From Antennarius striatus (Eukaryota; Chordata; Actinopteri; Lophiiformes; Antennariidae), in assembly GCF_040054535.1 (NCBI RefSeq), contig NC_090797.1:14784501-14848500 (forward strand): a DNA stretch of 64,000 bases, read 5' to 3'. Shown piece by piece: positions 1 to 11,939 of the stretch. Every line of letters begins with the position of its first letter. Within the stretch, counting starts at the first letter, position 1. Below the pieces are notes generated by a model. It was not told the DNA's origin. It was given only the letters and a program-made list of their open reading frames with translations, and made no database searches. The position numbers were made by a program, and so were the translations under genes.

Positions 1-59
1 AATGCAGTCTCATTTCAGATCATGAGTCATGAGTCATCATTTCAGATCATTTCAGATCA

Positions 60-139
60 TTTCAGATCATGAGTGGTTTGATATCTGACTATGGACAGCC
101 ACCAGTAAGACTGGCATATACTCCATTCACACATTTATT
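60..139. repeat. 80-bp direct repeat, copy 1
   Basis: This 80-bp stretch recurs at 1267-1346 with a single difference near its middle (gatatc here, gatgtc there). The two copies flank the L2-like retrotransposon fragment between them. Bases 1-60 just upstream are short tandem pieces of the same start (catttcagat repeated). The copy is far longer than a normal target-site duplication, so recombination or local duplication is more likely. Confidence 0.85.
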
Positions 140-144
140 GAACA

Positions 145-176
145 GATGAGTCTGTTCATGTCTGAACAGACTCATC
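145..176. repeat. Perfect 14-bp hairpin with 4-nt loop
   Basis: The arm at 145-158 (begins GATGAGTC) is exactly complementary to 163-176, leaving the loop TGTC. It sits at the junction between direct-repeat copy 1 and the retrotransposon fragment. Confidence 0.8.
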
Positions 177-491
177 CGCAGAGCAGGCTCAGTGGTCGGG
201 CTGAGCCTGGACTCTGTGGAGACGCTTCTGGAGAGCAGGACCATGTCTAAAATTAAGGCCATCATGAACAACACCAGGCACCCCCTACACACCACCTTCT
301 CCCAGCAGAGAAGCACCTTCAGCGGCAGACTGCTGTCACACAGCGCCTCCACAGAGAGGCTGAGGTCCTCCTTCGTGCCCCGTGCCATCAGGGGGTACAA
401 TGACTCTCTCAGGAGGAGCGGGGGGGAGGTGGCGAGGTCAGCACGGGGTTGAATATGGATTTAATTTAATTTAAATTTAATTTTATACTGT

Positions 492-492
<1 letters not shown>

Positions 493-581
<89 letters not shown>
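493..581. repeat. (TA)n microsatellite
   Basis: About 44 uninterrupted TA dinucleotides inside the retrotransposon 3' UTR. Open frames of alternating Tyr and Ile here are artefacts of the repeat. Confidence 0.95.
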
Positions 582-588
<7 letters not shown>

Positions 589-882
589 TATTTTTTATAC
601 TGTTTTATATTTTAATTCAATTTTATACTGTTTAGATTTTATTTTATACTGTTTATATTTTAATACTGTAATATTTTTAAATTTTATACTGTTTATATTT
701 TAGTTATAGTTTAGTATATAAGTCCTGTTAGTGCTACATGTGTCTGTCTGTTAGTGTAATGTATGTCTTGTGGTATGTCCTGTGATGTCAGTGTTTCCTT
801 TTCTCCTGGTGTTTATCCAGTATTATTTGTTATTTAATGCCTGAGCAGTGGATATATGCAATTTCCTCCGGGATTAATAAAG

Positions 883-1155
<273 letters not shown>

Positions 1156-1266
1156 GACTTGTGTTTCCACAGGTGTTTTTTCTCCATCCACCCGGAGAAG
1201 GGACAGAGAAGACAAAAACATCTCGCCTTCATGTGAACCCCGGAGTCCTCACCTTGATTCAAGAAC

Positions 1267-1346
1267 TTTCAGATCATGAGTGGTTTGATGTCTGACTATG
1301 GACAGCCACCAGTAAGACTGGCATATACTCCATTCACACATTTATT
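1267..1346. repeat. 80-bp direct repeat, copy 2
   Basis: Second copy of the unit at 60-139, with one mismatch. Sequence beyond it (taaactgttg...) differs from the sequence after copy 1. Confidence 0.85.
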
Positions 1347-1488
1347 TAAACTGTTGAGCAAAATTTATATTTAACGAGCAGGAATTTATTATTTTATTTT
1401 TTTGTCTCTTGGGCATGTTATTACTTTTATTTTGTTTTTCCACTGTTTTTATTTTTGTTTTGGTTTTTAAATAAATTACTAATGATTA

Positions 1489-1993
1489 ATGCTAATGACT
1501 GAATTAATAATGATCTGCAGTGAGAGCAGGGAACAGGTGGAGGAGAAACTAGAGAGGTGGAGGTTTGTCCTGGAAAGGAGAGGAATGAAGGTTAGCCGCA
1601 GTAAGACAGAGTACATGTGTGTGAATGAGAGGGACCCAAGTGGAAGAGTGAGGTTACAGGGAGAAGAGATCAAGAAGGTGGAGGATTTTAAGTACCTAGG
1701 CTCAACAGTCCAGAGCAATGGAGAGTGTGGAAAAGAGGTGAAGAAGCGTGTCCAGGCAGGATGGAACGGGTGGAGGAAAGTGTCAGGTGTGATGTGTGAT
1801 AGAAGAGTTTCAGCTAAAATGAAAGGAAAGGTGTACAAAACTGTGGTGAGACCAGCGATGTTGTTTGGTCTAGAGACAGTGTCACTGAGGAAAAGACAGG
1901 AGAAAGAGCTGGAGGTAGCAGAGATGAAGATGCTGAGGTTCTCTCTGGGAGTGACCAGGATGGATAGGATCAGGAATGAGAACATCAGAGGGA
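1489..1993 (+). mobile_element. RTE-type non-LTR retrotransposon, C-terminal fragment
   Basis: An open frame of about 168 codons matches the region after the RT catalytic core in RTE-like elements. It contains VEDFKYLGSTV, a thumb-region motif, and ends with LRKRQEKELEVAEMKMLRFS. The upstream RT and endonuclease domains are absent. At about 1993 the RTE sequence passes into the makorin flank, and the joint lies within the shared bases acagcacc. Pieces of what looks like the same family occur at 11,660-11,880, 45,500-46,085 and 62,000-62,470. Confidence 0.75.
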
Positions 1994-2502
1994 CAGCACC
2001 AGCTGCTAGCTGCTGTTAGCGACCTGAGCAGCTAGCGGTCCAATGAGTCCGGTCACTTTTGCTTGTGTCTTCTCTGGAGGGTTCTGTTGGGTTTTTCTGT
2101 CTATTAAAGGGCTTTGAAATGTCTCTTGACGTGATTAAGAGCTATATAAATAAAAGTTGATTGAGTCTGACTCAGGAGGTGGAGCTAAAGGAGAAGAGGA
2201 GGAGTATGTAGAGTGGAGGATGAAGACGAGTGTCTGTAGTGGGACGATGAGCTAATGAAGCAACAGCCAGGACTAAGACATCAGGGGTCGGGGGTTAAAA
2301 GCTGTTTTTATGCCACTAGAGGGCGCCACCACATTCTAGACCTCACCTTCACTGGAGGGAGGCTAAGGCTAGCTGTTCATGCTAGCTACAAGAAGTATCT
2401 CAACAGATGTCTGTGACATAAGGACATCCGTCTCTCATCCATCCATCCGTTCACCCACTTTGACAGACAGCTTGTGATCCAACAGGCTCTTAACCATTAA
2501 TG

Positions 2503-2586
<84 letters not shown>

Positions 2587-2988
2587 GACACTTGGATGAA
2601 GGTGATGAAGGGAGGACACATCAGTACAAAATAATGGATATGAGCAGCTTTAATAAAGAAAACTGAAGATCCAGCCTTCAGGAGTAAAACCTTACAGTTT
2701 GACAGTAAATGTCAGAGTGATCGTCAGGCTAACAGGAAGTGCTAACAGCTGTCAGTGATAAAAGAGTCACACCAAAACCCACAAAGAAACTTGTGGGTTT
2801 TGTTTATTAGCAATATTTGAAAAAAGTTAATTTGTTAAATATTATATTGACTTATTTTTGTTATTTTAGAATTATACCTCCTCCATGAAACGCACCAGAA
2901 AGACTAACAATAGATGTCAAGGTAATGTTTAGCATGAGCACAATGGCTTGTGGGACTTTTTTTCTTCATTTATATTTCATAAGTTCAT
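1994..2988 (-). other. 3' flank of makorin copy 1
   Basis: No coding sequence is seen here. This DNA is nearly identical to 30,505-31,468 and, inverted, to 54,251-55,205, which are the 3' flanks of the two intact makorin copies. It includes a repeat resembling the small teleost element with tttatttatatagc (near 2100-2160) and an (AC)n tract at 2501-2584. Confidence 0.75.
2501..2584. repeat. (AC)n microsatellite
   Basis: About 42 AC units. The orthologous tract in makorin copy 2 (about 31,026-31,064) is much shorter and interrupted. Confidence 0.95.

Positions 2989-3782
<794 letters not shown>

Positions 3783-3839
<57 letters not shown>
3783..3839. repeat. (TA)n microsatellite at the makorin breakpoint
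   Basis: Uninterrupted TA dinucleotides start exactly where the truncated makorin exon ends. Confidence 0.9.
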
Positions 3840-3841
<2 letters not shown>

Positions 3842-3868
3842 TGCAGTTGGTACCATGTAGTACCTTGT

Positions 3869-3899
<31 letters not shown>

Positions 3900-3913
3900 T
3901 ATACATATATATG

Positions 3914-3968
<55 letters not shown>

Positions 3969-3996
3969 AAGGTACTACATGGTACCAACTGCATCT
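3840..3996. repeat. Long near-perfect palindrome (possible MITE)
   Basis: The first 33 bases (starting GATGCAGTTGG) are exactly complementary to the last 33 (ending CCAACTGCATC). Inside, (AC)n pairs with (GT)n and a central (TA)n stretch closes the structure, giving arms of about 70 nt. A TA dinucleotide borders both ends, as a Tc1/mariner-type MITE target site would, though the left TA belongs to a microsatellite. In segment B only the right arm survives (about 36,010-36,045). Confidence 0.75.
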
Positions 3997-4340
3997 AAAG
4001 TACTGTGTGTGTGTGGTGCATTGTACCATTACCTCTAAGAGCCGAATCTATCTTCTGATTGACATAGTCCCAAATACTAATATCTTTTAAAGAATGTAGC
4101 TGGGCTACAACCGTCAACTCCGTGACGACAGCGGCCGTGGACAGTGAAGCAAAGTCTTTTGAACAATAACAATGACCTAGGACGATCCAGTCCAAAACAT
4201 TGTTCTTCCTCTCCCAGTGGCCACAATTAACAATGGTAAGCAGAAAACCTGTTGTAATAATCAAATTTCTGCAATTGGACTGACTAAGTTAAAGGAGATG
4301 AGTGATAATGTTGTAAGATCAATTCACTAAGATAGAAGAT
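3997..4340. other. Start of duplicated segment A, no gene seen
   Basis: Non-coding DNA nearly identical to 36,040-36,300 plus 39,161-39,260. The uninterrupted target site (aaaacctgttg) of the retrotransposon inserted in segment B lies at about 4250-4260 here. Confidence 0.7.
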
Positions 4341-5590
4341 AAGAGGTCAAGGTTGGAGTCCTTTCGGTAAAGTACCATTGGGGTTGAAGACCCTCCGAAT
4401 GGCAATTTCAGTTAATATCCCTTGGGTTCATGTCCCTCCGACTTTGATTCAGTAATTAAATGTAAATTGGTAAAACCAGTTTAGATAGGGTTAAACCAGG
4501 AGAACCACTGACTGGGCAAAACATCGACATCTGGGGAGACAGTGGTTCACAAAATGGCGGTCACCGAGTGAAAATCAGATACCTGGAGTAAAATGTTATG
4601 CAAGCTTGCCAAAATAACAAAATAAAGACAAATAAGGCAATTAAACAATTGATAGATTGAAGGAATGGTCTGTAAATCTGCTTGAAGGTCTGATGAGACC
4701 GTTTCTGATCCCAGAACAACGAGCTCAAAAATAATAAATTTAATAAAAATAAAGATGAGGCTTTTAAAAACAAGTCAAGGAGAGGAATGTCATCAAACTG
4801 CGCCTGAGTGAGGGGGAGGTGATAAACAGGAGATCTGCTAGGTGGTACTTGGGTGTCCCGTCACTGACGATGACGTGTTTTGTACCATGTGACGTCTACC
4901 TTGAGATCTAATGGGATCTTTGAGCTATTGTGTCATTTCATCACTCTATTTATGCTATTAGGTTTTGTTGTGTTTGTCTATACAGTCATATTTATATGTC
5001 TCTTGTGTTTATTTAGTGTGAATACTGTGTTGTCGAACTGTGATAGCTATATTCTCTTGCACTCTTGTATAATGTATGCCGTATGACTATGTGTACTTAA
5101 CATAGGTAAATAATTTCCCTGTAGGATTATTAGAGTATTCTTTATTAAAACAGCTTTTGAGAAAAGAGGGAAATTGCAAAAACTAGAAGATGATTTGAAA
5201 TTCACTCGGGGTGTGATCCAAACGTGTGTTTCCTTCAAATTGTGAAACTTCAAATTTGTCAAAGGACAAATTAACAGGTGATCCAGATTTCTTGATTATG
5301 ACAGAAAGCCGGTTCTGCAATCACCTTGTGAATCATCTGACACATTACCAAAAAACAGAAGCCAGCCACAACACAGACATCCAACACATGCAGACACAAT
5401 TACTTAAAATACAATTAGCTGAGGCTAGGGCCAAGGTAAATGACAAGAAGGACGAGAAGAACTCTAACCCCGCTGGCAGTGTTATGTGGCAGGGTCGTGG
5501 TGGCTGGTGTGGGGCCCAAGGAGGACGAGGAAGAGGTGAAAGCAGATTATATGAGCCTAATAGGCAGAGACTTGCTAATTGTCACAAACG
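4340..5590 (+). mobile_element. Endogenous-retrovirus-like remnant, segment A copy
   Basis: AT-rich, LTR-like sequence (to about 5160) is followed by a degenerate gag/protease region. The frame at 5226-5590 holds a charged, Gln-rich stretch and a Gly/Arg-rich tract (GRGGWCGAQGGRGRG). The next frame has IGRDLLIV, resembling the end of a retroviral-type aspartic protease. Frames are broken and no complete gene remains. Compared with segment B, about 103 bp after position 5,597 is deleted. LTR-like pieces recur at 39,260-40,150 and 56,830-57,250. The assignment is inference from motifs. Confidence 0.5.
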
Positions 5591-5639
5591 CTTACCAGTT
5601 CCAACCTCACCCACTGCTGACATCTACTGGGCAGAGGTT

Positions 5640-6370
5640 CAACCAGAGACACCCACCGCTGACCCTGGTGTGTGTTCCGTGTATGCCATGTGGAAGCCTC
5701 GGATTCAGTACATTGGATTCAGTCCATTCAGGCATTTGATCGTGTCCCTCATGGCATCTTGTGGGGAGTGCTTTGAGAGTATGGGGCCCTTTGCAGAGGG
5801 CTCTACGGTCCCTGTATGACTGAAGCCAGAGTTGGAATTGCATTGCTGACAGTAAGTCAGACCTGTTCCAGGTGCACGTTGAACTCCAGCAGAGGTGCCC
5901 TCTATCACCGGTTCTGTTCATGATCTTTGTTGACAGAATTTCTAGGCACAGCCAGGATTCGGAGGGAGTCCGGTTTGGGGACCAAAGGATTTCATCCCTG
6001 CTTTTTGCAGACCTCATCAAACCTGGACCTTCAGCGTGCACTGGGACGGTTTGCAGCTGAGTGTGACGCGAGTGGGAGACTCTTTGCCCCAAGTGGAAGA
6101 GTTTAAGTATCTTGGGGTCTTGTTCACAAGTGAGGGAAGGATGGAACGTGAGATTGACAGACAGATCGGTGCAGCTTCTGCAGTGATGCAGTCGCTGTAT
6201 AGGTCTCTCGTGGGGAAGAAGGATCTGAGTCGCAAGACGAAGCTCTCGATTTACTGGTCAATTGACGTTCCTACTACGTTCCCGGATACAAGCGGCTGAA
6301 ATGATTTTTCTCCGTAGAGTGGCTGGGTGCACCCTTAGAGATGGGGTGAGGAGCTCGGAGTAGAGCCGCT
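5640..6370 (+). pseudogene. Reverse-transcriptase fragment, same family as the 36.3-kb element
   Basis: Broken frames encode CPLSPVLFMIFVDRISRHSQ and, after frame changes, [15 protein letters not shown] with a following REIDRQIGAAS block. The intact equivalent is in the 942-codon frame at 36,298-39,126. The catalytic region is partly deleted (the segment around FAD joins directly to distal sequence). Copies recur at 8225-8660 and 40,860-41,480. Confidence 0.75.
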
Positions 6371-6399
6371 TCTCCTCCACCTCGAGCGAACCAGAATAT

Positions 6400-6640
6400 T
6401 TGTAGGGGGACAAAAGTTAAAACAACGCGATTAGTTCATAAGCCTCTGGGCCCCTGCGTAAAGTCTTCTGCAGCGCATCCCAAAGATTCTCACCAGGATT
6501 AAGGTCTGGGCTCCTCGGGGGCCGATCTGGGATCAAAAACGATGTCCCATGGTCCCTGAAGCCCTCTGTAAAGATATGAGCCGAATAAATCCTGACATAG
6601 TCGCCTTGGAGCGAGTCTTCAGGGAAGAAAAATCCATAGA
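6400..6640 (-). pseudogene. Tc1/mariner-type transposase remnant
   Basis: On the minus strand the decayed translation contains RSPDLNPGENLWD, the motif around the last acidic residue of DD34E transposases. The N-terminal and first catalytic Asp regions are absent. Related copies lie at 8695-8905, 16,319-16,540, 41,535-41,745, 61,110-61,320 and 62,860-63,030. Confidence 0.65.
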
Positions 6641-6777
6641 TGGACAGATGTGGTCATTCAGTAGGTTGGCAGATGACGTCATTTGATGGGTACATGACAT
6701 CGCTGCACCTCGAGTTGAACCTATCATAACACCGTCCCTCAGTGCGGGGACTTTTTTAGTCAATTTACATTAAAGGC

Positions 6778-6849
6778 TGCCGTGACCCGGATTCGAACCG
6801 GGGTTGCTGCGGCCACAACGCAGAGTAATAACCTCTTTACTATCACAGC
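6778..6849 (-). tRNA. Decayed tRNA-His-like sequence
   Basis: The 3' half matches tRNA-His (B-box GGTTCGAATCC, anticodon-loop TTGTGGC). The 5' half has lost acceptor-stem pairing: the last bases read ctatcacagc instead of the complement of TCACGGC. Probably a pseudogene of the units at 9065 and 62,636. Confidence 0.6.
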
Positions 6850-6924
6850 TGATACAAAAACAAAACTGAAAAACAGTTAAAAAATAACTATGGGGGGGGT
6901 GAGAAAAAAATACACCGCCAAGTA

Positions 6925-7015
6925 ACACCGCAGCAACCACTTTGTTGTGGCTGCTGCGGCCACAACACAGAGTACTAACCACTATACAACCACGGCTGAC
7001 GAATAAAGAAAACAG
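6925..7015 (-). repeat. Partial tRNA-His-like module
   Basis: Minus-strand sequence carries a good A-box-like segment (TATAGTGGTTAGTACTC) and an anticodon arm, but the T-arm half is replaced by an inverted repeat of the anticodon arm. It lies about 90 bp from the tRNA-His-like sequence above. The same pairing recurs near 42,060-42,125, 61,625-61,690 and 62,484-62,560. Confidence 0.55.
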
Positions 7016-7119
7016 AAACCCACGTGGATCTGGACCCATCAGACCACGTGACCACTGCTCCAGAGTCCAGTCTACACCAGAACAAACTGAAGACACCCTT
7101 TTTTATAAACACAGTGGTG

Positions 7120-7260
7120 TGTATGTTCACGTGATCTCTCCAGCTACCGGTTCAGACTCCACACACGCTGGTCCTGAACCGATCCTCCTCCGGTTCCTAA
7201 ACCAATGTGGACCGATGTCCTGCCGCCCCCATTTCATTCCAGTTATAGTCCCCTATTTTT
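7120..7260. repeat. Dispersed repeat (about 130 bp)
   Basis: A block beginning near ctccagctaccggttcagac recurs near 8020-8115, 9175-9300, 42,480-42,610 and 43,325-43,430, and inverted at 15,895-16,030. Nothing coding is seen; the family is not recognised. Confidence 0.8.
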
Positions 7261-7272
7261 TTTCAGTCCCTG

Positions 7273-7276
7273 GTGA

Positions 7277-7349
<73 letters not shown>
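7273..7349. repeat. (AATC)n microsatellite
   Basis: About 19 tetranucleotide units. Segment B has only about five units at the matching place (42,632-42,650). Confidence 0.9.
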
Positions 7350-7350
<1 letters not shown>

Positions 7351-7577
7351 CTTTTATTTATATAGCGCTTAATCACATCTGAAGACATTTCAAAATGCTT
7401 AACAGATAGAAAGTCAACAATGTCCTCCAGAGCAGCATAAACGACGGTGGCAGGGAAAAACTCCCTCATTGAGGAAGAAACTCCGGGCAGGACCCAGACT
7501 CTGGAGGGGGGTCATCCGCCTTGACCTGTTGGTTGGGAAAGAGAAATACATTGAGGATAGAGATAGGTCAAGGAAAT

Positions 7578-7636
<59 letters not shown>

Positions 7637-7700
7637 TGTCCATAGTGTGCTGTCGCTGAAATGTGGGCGGGATTTCCAGGCCTTTTGATATCCTGTCTTC
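7350..7700. repeat. Small interspersed repeat plus (GA)n tract
   Basis: The block starts tttatttatatagcgctt, a common start of short non-autonomous teleost repeats, and ends with a (GA)n run at about 7579-7636. The homologous block in segment B is 42,651-43,000. Confidence 0.65.
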
Positions 7701-8219
7701 CATCCGCGTTCCCTCTTGTTCTATCCGTGCCCTAGAAACAGCTTTTGGGGTTTAGTGCCTTGCTCAAGATCACTCCCGCACCTCTCAGGAGACGATACTT
7801 CTCCAGCTACCAGTTCATCTTGCTTTAGTGATTGGACCACGCTGGACTTGAACTGGTCACTTTTCGGTTACCAAGTCGAGTGTGGACTAAGCGACTGCCG
7901 CCTCAGAATGAAAAGAACTTGAGCTCCAACGTGTCTCGACTTGAGTTTTGCACACTTTTGAGTTGCATCACAAACCAGAGAACCCAACTGCGGTTGAAGA
8001 AACAAGTAAACCTATTTACTCCACACACGCTGGTCCTGAACCAATCCTCCTCCGGTTCCTAAACCAATGTGGACCGATGTTCTGCCGCCCTGATTTCATT
8101 CCAATTATAGTCCCCTATTTTTTTCCAGTTCCTGTTTCAGTACATTTCTCAATTTCTATTAATATTAAAAAGTAGAATTTGAATCCAGACAAACAGCTAG
8201 AGTGGAAATAAAAGCTTAG

Positions 8220-8660
8220 ATGTGTTCAAAGGATTTCATCCCTGCTTTTTGCAGACAAAGTTGTCCTGTTGGCCCCATGAAACCTGGACCTTCAGCGTGC
8301 ACTGGGACGGTTTGCAGCTGAGTGTGACGCGAGTGGGAGACTCTTTGCCCCAAGTGGAAGACTTTAAGAATCTTGGGGTCTTGTTCACAAGTGAGGGAAG
8401 GATGGAACGTGAGATTGACAGACAGATCGGTGCAGCTTCTGCAGTGATGCGGTCGCTGTATAGGTCTCTCGTGGGGGAAGAAGGATCTGAGTCGCAAGAC
8501 GAAGCTCTCGATTTACTGGTCAATTGACGTTCCTACTACGTTCGCGGATACAAGCGGCTGAAATGATTTTCCACCGTAAAGTGGCTGGGTGCACCCTTAG
8601 AGATGGGGTGAGGAGCTCAGTCACCAGGGAGGAGCTCGGAGTAGAGCCACTTCTCCTCCA
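8220..8660 (+). pseudogene. Reverse-transcriptase fragment, second copy in segment A
   Basis: Repeats the 6000-6370 fragment (VEDFKNLGVLFTSEG, REIDRQIG). Segment B has only one such unit, so segment A carries an internal tandem duplication of the RT / Tc1 / tRNA-His-like block or B has lost it. Confidence 0.75.
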
Positions 8661-8694
8661 CCTCGAGCGAACCAGAATATTTGTAGGGTGACAA

Positions 8695-8905
8695 AAGTTA
8701 AAACAACGCGATCAGTTCATAAGCCTCTGGGCCCCTGCGTAAAGTCTTCTCCAGCACATCCCAAAGATTCTCACCAGGGTTAAGGTCTGGGCTCCTTGGG
8801 GGCCGATCTGGGATCAAAAACGATGTCCCATGGTCCCTGAAGCCCTCTGTAAAGATATGAGCCGAATAAATCCTGACATAGTCCCCTTGGAATATGAGCA
8901 AGTCT
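8695..8905 (-). pseudogene. Tc1/mariner-type transposase remnant
   Basis: A 67-codon minus-strand frame (8698-8901) covers the C-terminal catalytic part, with IPDRPPRSPDLNPGENLWD. The ends of a complete Tc1 element are not visible. Confidence 0.7.
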
Positions 8906-9064
8906 TCAGGGAAAAAAAATCCATAGAAGGACTGATGTGGTCATTCAGTAGGTTTTCAGATGACGTCATTTGATGGGTACATGACGTCGCTGCACCTCGA
9001 GTTGAACCTATCATAACACCGTCCCTCAGTGCGGGGACTTTTTTAGTCAACTTACATTAAAGGC

Positions 9065-9136
9065 TGCCGTGACCCGGATTCGAACCGGGGTTGCTGCGGC
9101 CACAACGCAGAGTACTAACCTCTATACGATCACGGC
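9065..9136 (-). tRNA. tRNA-His-like gene, anticodon GTG
   Basis: 72 nt on the minus strand fold into a full cloverleaf: acceptor GCCGTGA with TCACGGC, anticodon stem CTGCG/CGCAG around TTGTGGC, T-stem CCCGG/CCGGG with loop TTCGAAT, and discriminator A. A- and B-box promoter sequences are intact. It is identical to the one at 62,636-62,707 and sits in a repeated unit next to Tc1 debris, so it may be an amplified copy rather than a housekeeping gene. Confidence 0.8.
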
Positions 9137-9309
9137 CGATGCAAAAACAAAACTGGAAAACAATGAAAAAACGTGATCTCTCCAGCTACCGGTTCAGACT
9201 CCACACACGCTGGTCCTGAACCGATCCTCCTCCAGTTCCTAAACCAATGTGGACCCATGTCCTGCCGCCCCATTTCATTCCAGTTATAGTCCCCTATTTT
9301 TTTAAGTCC

Positions 9310-10260
9310 CTGGTGAAATGTAAAAAAATGGAAGTAGATTTCTCAATTTCTATTAATATTAAAAAGTAGAATTTGAATCCAGACAAACAGCTAGAGCGGA
9401 AATAAAAGCTTAGATGTGTTCCTAGTTGGACGTTTTTCTGGGGGGGACAACAAGCGGGAGTCAACAAATACTCGTTATTAGCCTTAGCTTTTTACGTTCC
9501 TACAATGTGTGGAAGTCGTTAGTTTCTCTGTTATTTAGTTCCATGAACAAAGATGTTGTCATTTGACTCTTTGAAGGATTTTGTCAAAAGACGACTAAAG
9601 GATGGAGGTGAGGATATTTTTGAGTCTTTTCAGAAAGTTGTCATCAATCCTAAGAAGAGATAAACTGTGTACGCGGACTGCTGGATCTCTGCCTTAGACC
9701 CGACTTGAAGCTACACATGATGGGTATACAAAAAGATCTTTTATTGAATAAAACAACATTTGACAATTCATCCATATTGAAAAAACTAACTCATTTCCTC
9801 GCATGTGTGCGTTTGTGTTGTCAGAGTAGCATCATACTCCTCGAGATCGCCCTCAGCGTCATGGCGCTGAACTTCATGACATTCTGTAGAACTACTTTTA
9901 ATGTCAACCAACTTTAACGTGATTCCTTTAAAAGGTCTCAAACCTGCAAGTAAACATAATAAGTAGTTAGAAGAGAGTTTGGGATGAGAGACAAAACAAT
10001 AACCAAGACTCATACACATAAAACATAATTAAAGCAGAAATAAAGGAACGTTCAAATCCTCCAGGTTGATGCGGACCCAACCAGCAGGTGGCGCCAAAAC
10101 ACCGGAGAAAAACAAACGTTTCAGTTCTGTGGTTCACAGAAACGTTTGTATTAGAAACATGAAATCAGAAAAAAATAAAGAACTGAACATTGACTTTCAT
10201 GTGTTACTTTTATTTATCATGTCAATAATAATGGGATCAACCTCTGAACTGTCAATACAC
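9310..10260. repeat. Unclassified duplicated sequence
   Basis: No gene is recognised. It matches 43,440-44,430 directly, and its first part (9330-9700) matches 15,420-15,860 in inverted orientation, so it is at least partly a dispersed repeat. Confidence 0.6.
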
Positions 10261-10299
10261 TTCGTTGCCTTAGGGATGGATGGAAGGTTGCCTTAGGGA

Positions 10300-11660
10300 T
10301 GGAAGGTTGCCAGGAGGTTGCCATTATTGGAAACCTCCTGGACACTCTGCAGTTCACCAACAGAGCCAACAGATCTGTAGACGATGCTGTAAACATGGCG
10401 CTACACTTTGTCCTCCAGCACCTGGACTCCCCAGCATCCTACGCCAGGATTCTGTTTGTGGACTTCAGCTCTGCTTTCAATACAATTGTCCCAGCTCTGC
10501 TCCATGACATGCTCTTCCAGCTGAATGTGCCTGACTCAATGTGCAGGTGGATTACAGACTTCCTGACAGACAGACGGCAGTTTGTGAGGCTGGGGAAGCA
10601 TGTCTCCGACACCCGGACCATCAGCACTGGATCCCCTCAAGGCTGCGTTCTTTCCCCTCTGCTCTTCTCCCTGTACACCAACTGCTGCACATCTGGTCAC
10701 CAGTCTGTCAAGCTCCTGAAGTTTGCCGACGACACCACCCTCATCGGCCTCATGTCTGATGGTGTTGTGTCCCCCTACAGAATTGTGCTGGACCGCCTGG
10801 TATCATGGTGCAGCAGGAACAACCTGGAGCTCAACACTCTCAAAACAGTGGAGATGATAGTAGACTTCAGGAAAGACCCTCTTGCCCTCCCCCGTCATCA
10901 TCTGTGACACTCCAGTGACCCCTGTGGAGTCATTTTGCTTCCTGGGCACCACCATCACCCAGGAGCTCAAATGGGAGCAGAACATCAGCTCCCTCACCAA
11001 GAAGGCTCAGCAGAGAATGTATTTCTTGCAGCAGCTAAATAAGTTTCAGCTCCCTGTGAAAATGCTGGTGAACTTCTACACGGCCACCATTCAGTCAATT
11101 CTCACATCCTCCATTTCAGTGTGGTTTGCTGCAGCCACGGCCAGGGACAAGGCCAAGCTGCAGCGTGTCATCCGTTCTGCAGAGAAGTTGATCGGCTGCA
11201 GCCTGTCAAACCTCCAGGAACTGTTCCACACAAGGACCCGCAGACGTGCAGCCAGGATTGCTGCTGACCCCTCTCATCCTGGCCACAACCTGTTCCAGAC
11301 CCTCCCGTCTGGCAAGAGGCTACGGTCCATCCAGACCAGGACCTCACGCCATAAAAACAGCTTCTTCCCCACTGCAATCAGCTCCATGAACAATCCCCCC
11401 CCCCCCAAGGTAACCAACTGCCCCTGACCACCCTGCAAAGACAGTTTACTCTTTGGACTTTTCTTCGCCTGTAAACACCAACCATATATATCTCATCTCA
11501 CCGTAATGTAAATTGGAAATAGTTTTTTTTATTCCTTATTCTTTCTTATTCCTTATTGCCTTTCTTCCACCTTGTAATGCACCGATACCGTGTCAAGTTC
11601 CTCATAAGGTAAACTTTACTGTACTTGGCAATAAAACTTTCTGATTCTGATTCTTAATCA
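10300..11660 (+). pseudogene. L2-like non-LTR retrotransposon, RT to 3' end (segment A copy)
   Basis: The first frame (10,299-10,907) runs from the RT finger/palm: FVDFSSAFNTI, SPQGCVLSPLLFSLYTN and FADDTTLIG with its catalytic Asp pair. A frameshift near 10,890 moves the rest (10,882-11,427) to another frame, with FLGTTITQELKWEQNI and a C-terminal thumb ending in RHKNSFFPTAIS. The 3' UTR closes with an aataaaactttctgattctg tail. The endonuclease and N-terminal RT are missing (5' truncation). Segment B carries the same frameshift. Confidence 0.85.
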
Positions 11661-11890
11661 CCCTAACCTGCTGCACGTCCTTCCCATCTCTGTCTCTCTG
11701 TCTCGCCAATTGGTATGGATCAGTGTCTCCCTCCTTACTGTCCAACCTATCATACAAGTCATCATAAGCCCCTTGTTTGGCCTTTGCTACCTCTACCTTC
11801 ACCTTACGCTGCATCTCCCTGTACTCCTGTGTACTCTCCTCAGTCCTCTCAGTGTCATATAATGTCTCAGTATAATCATATTCGTAGTAT
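11660..11890 (-). pseudogene. RTE-type fragment, endonuclease-RT linker (segment A copy)
   Basis: The minus-strand translation includes MQRKVKVEVAKAKQGAYDDL. It is the part lying between the endonuclease and RT domains in RTE-like elements. A longer version is in segment B at 45,500-46,085. Confidence 0.65.
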
Positions 11891-11939
11891 TCATTTAGTC
11901 TGTCCTCATTTTAAAATAATTGTTTAATAAAAAAAATGT

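Noticed and set aside
3827-4038. THTHTH/VCVCVC frames around the palindrome
   Set aside because: Translation of dinucleotide repeats.
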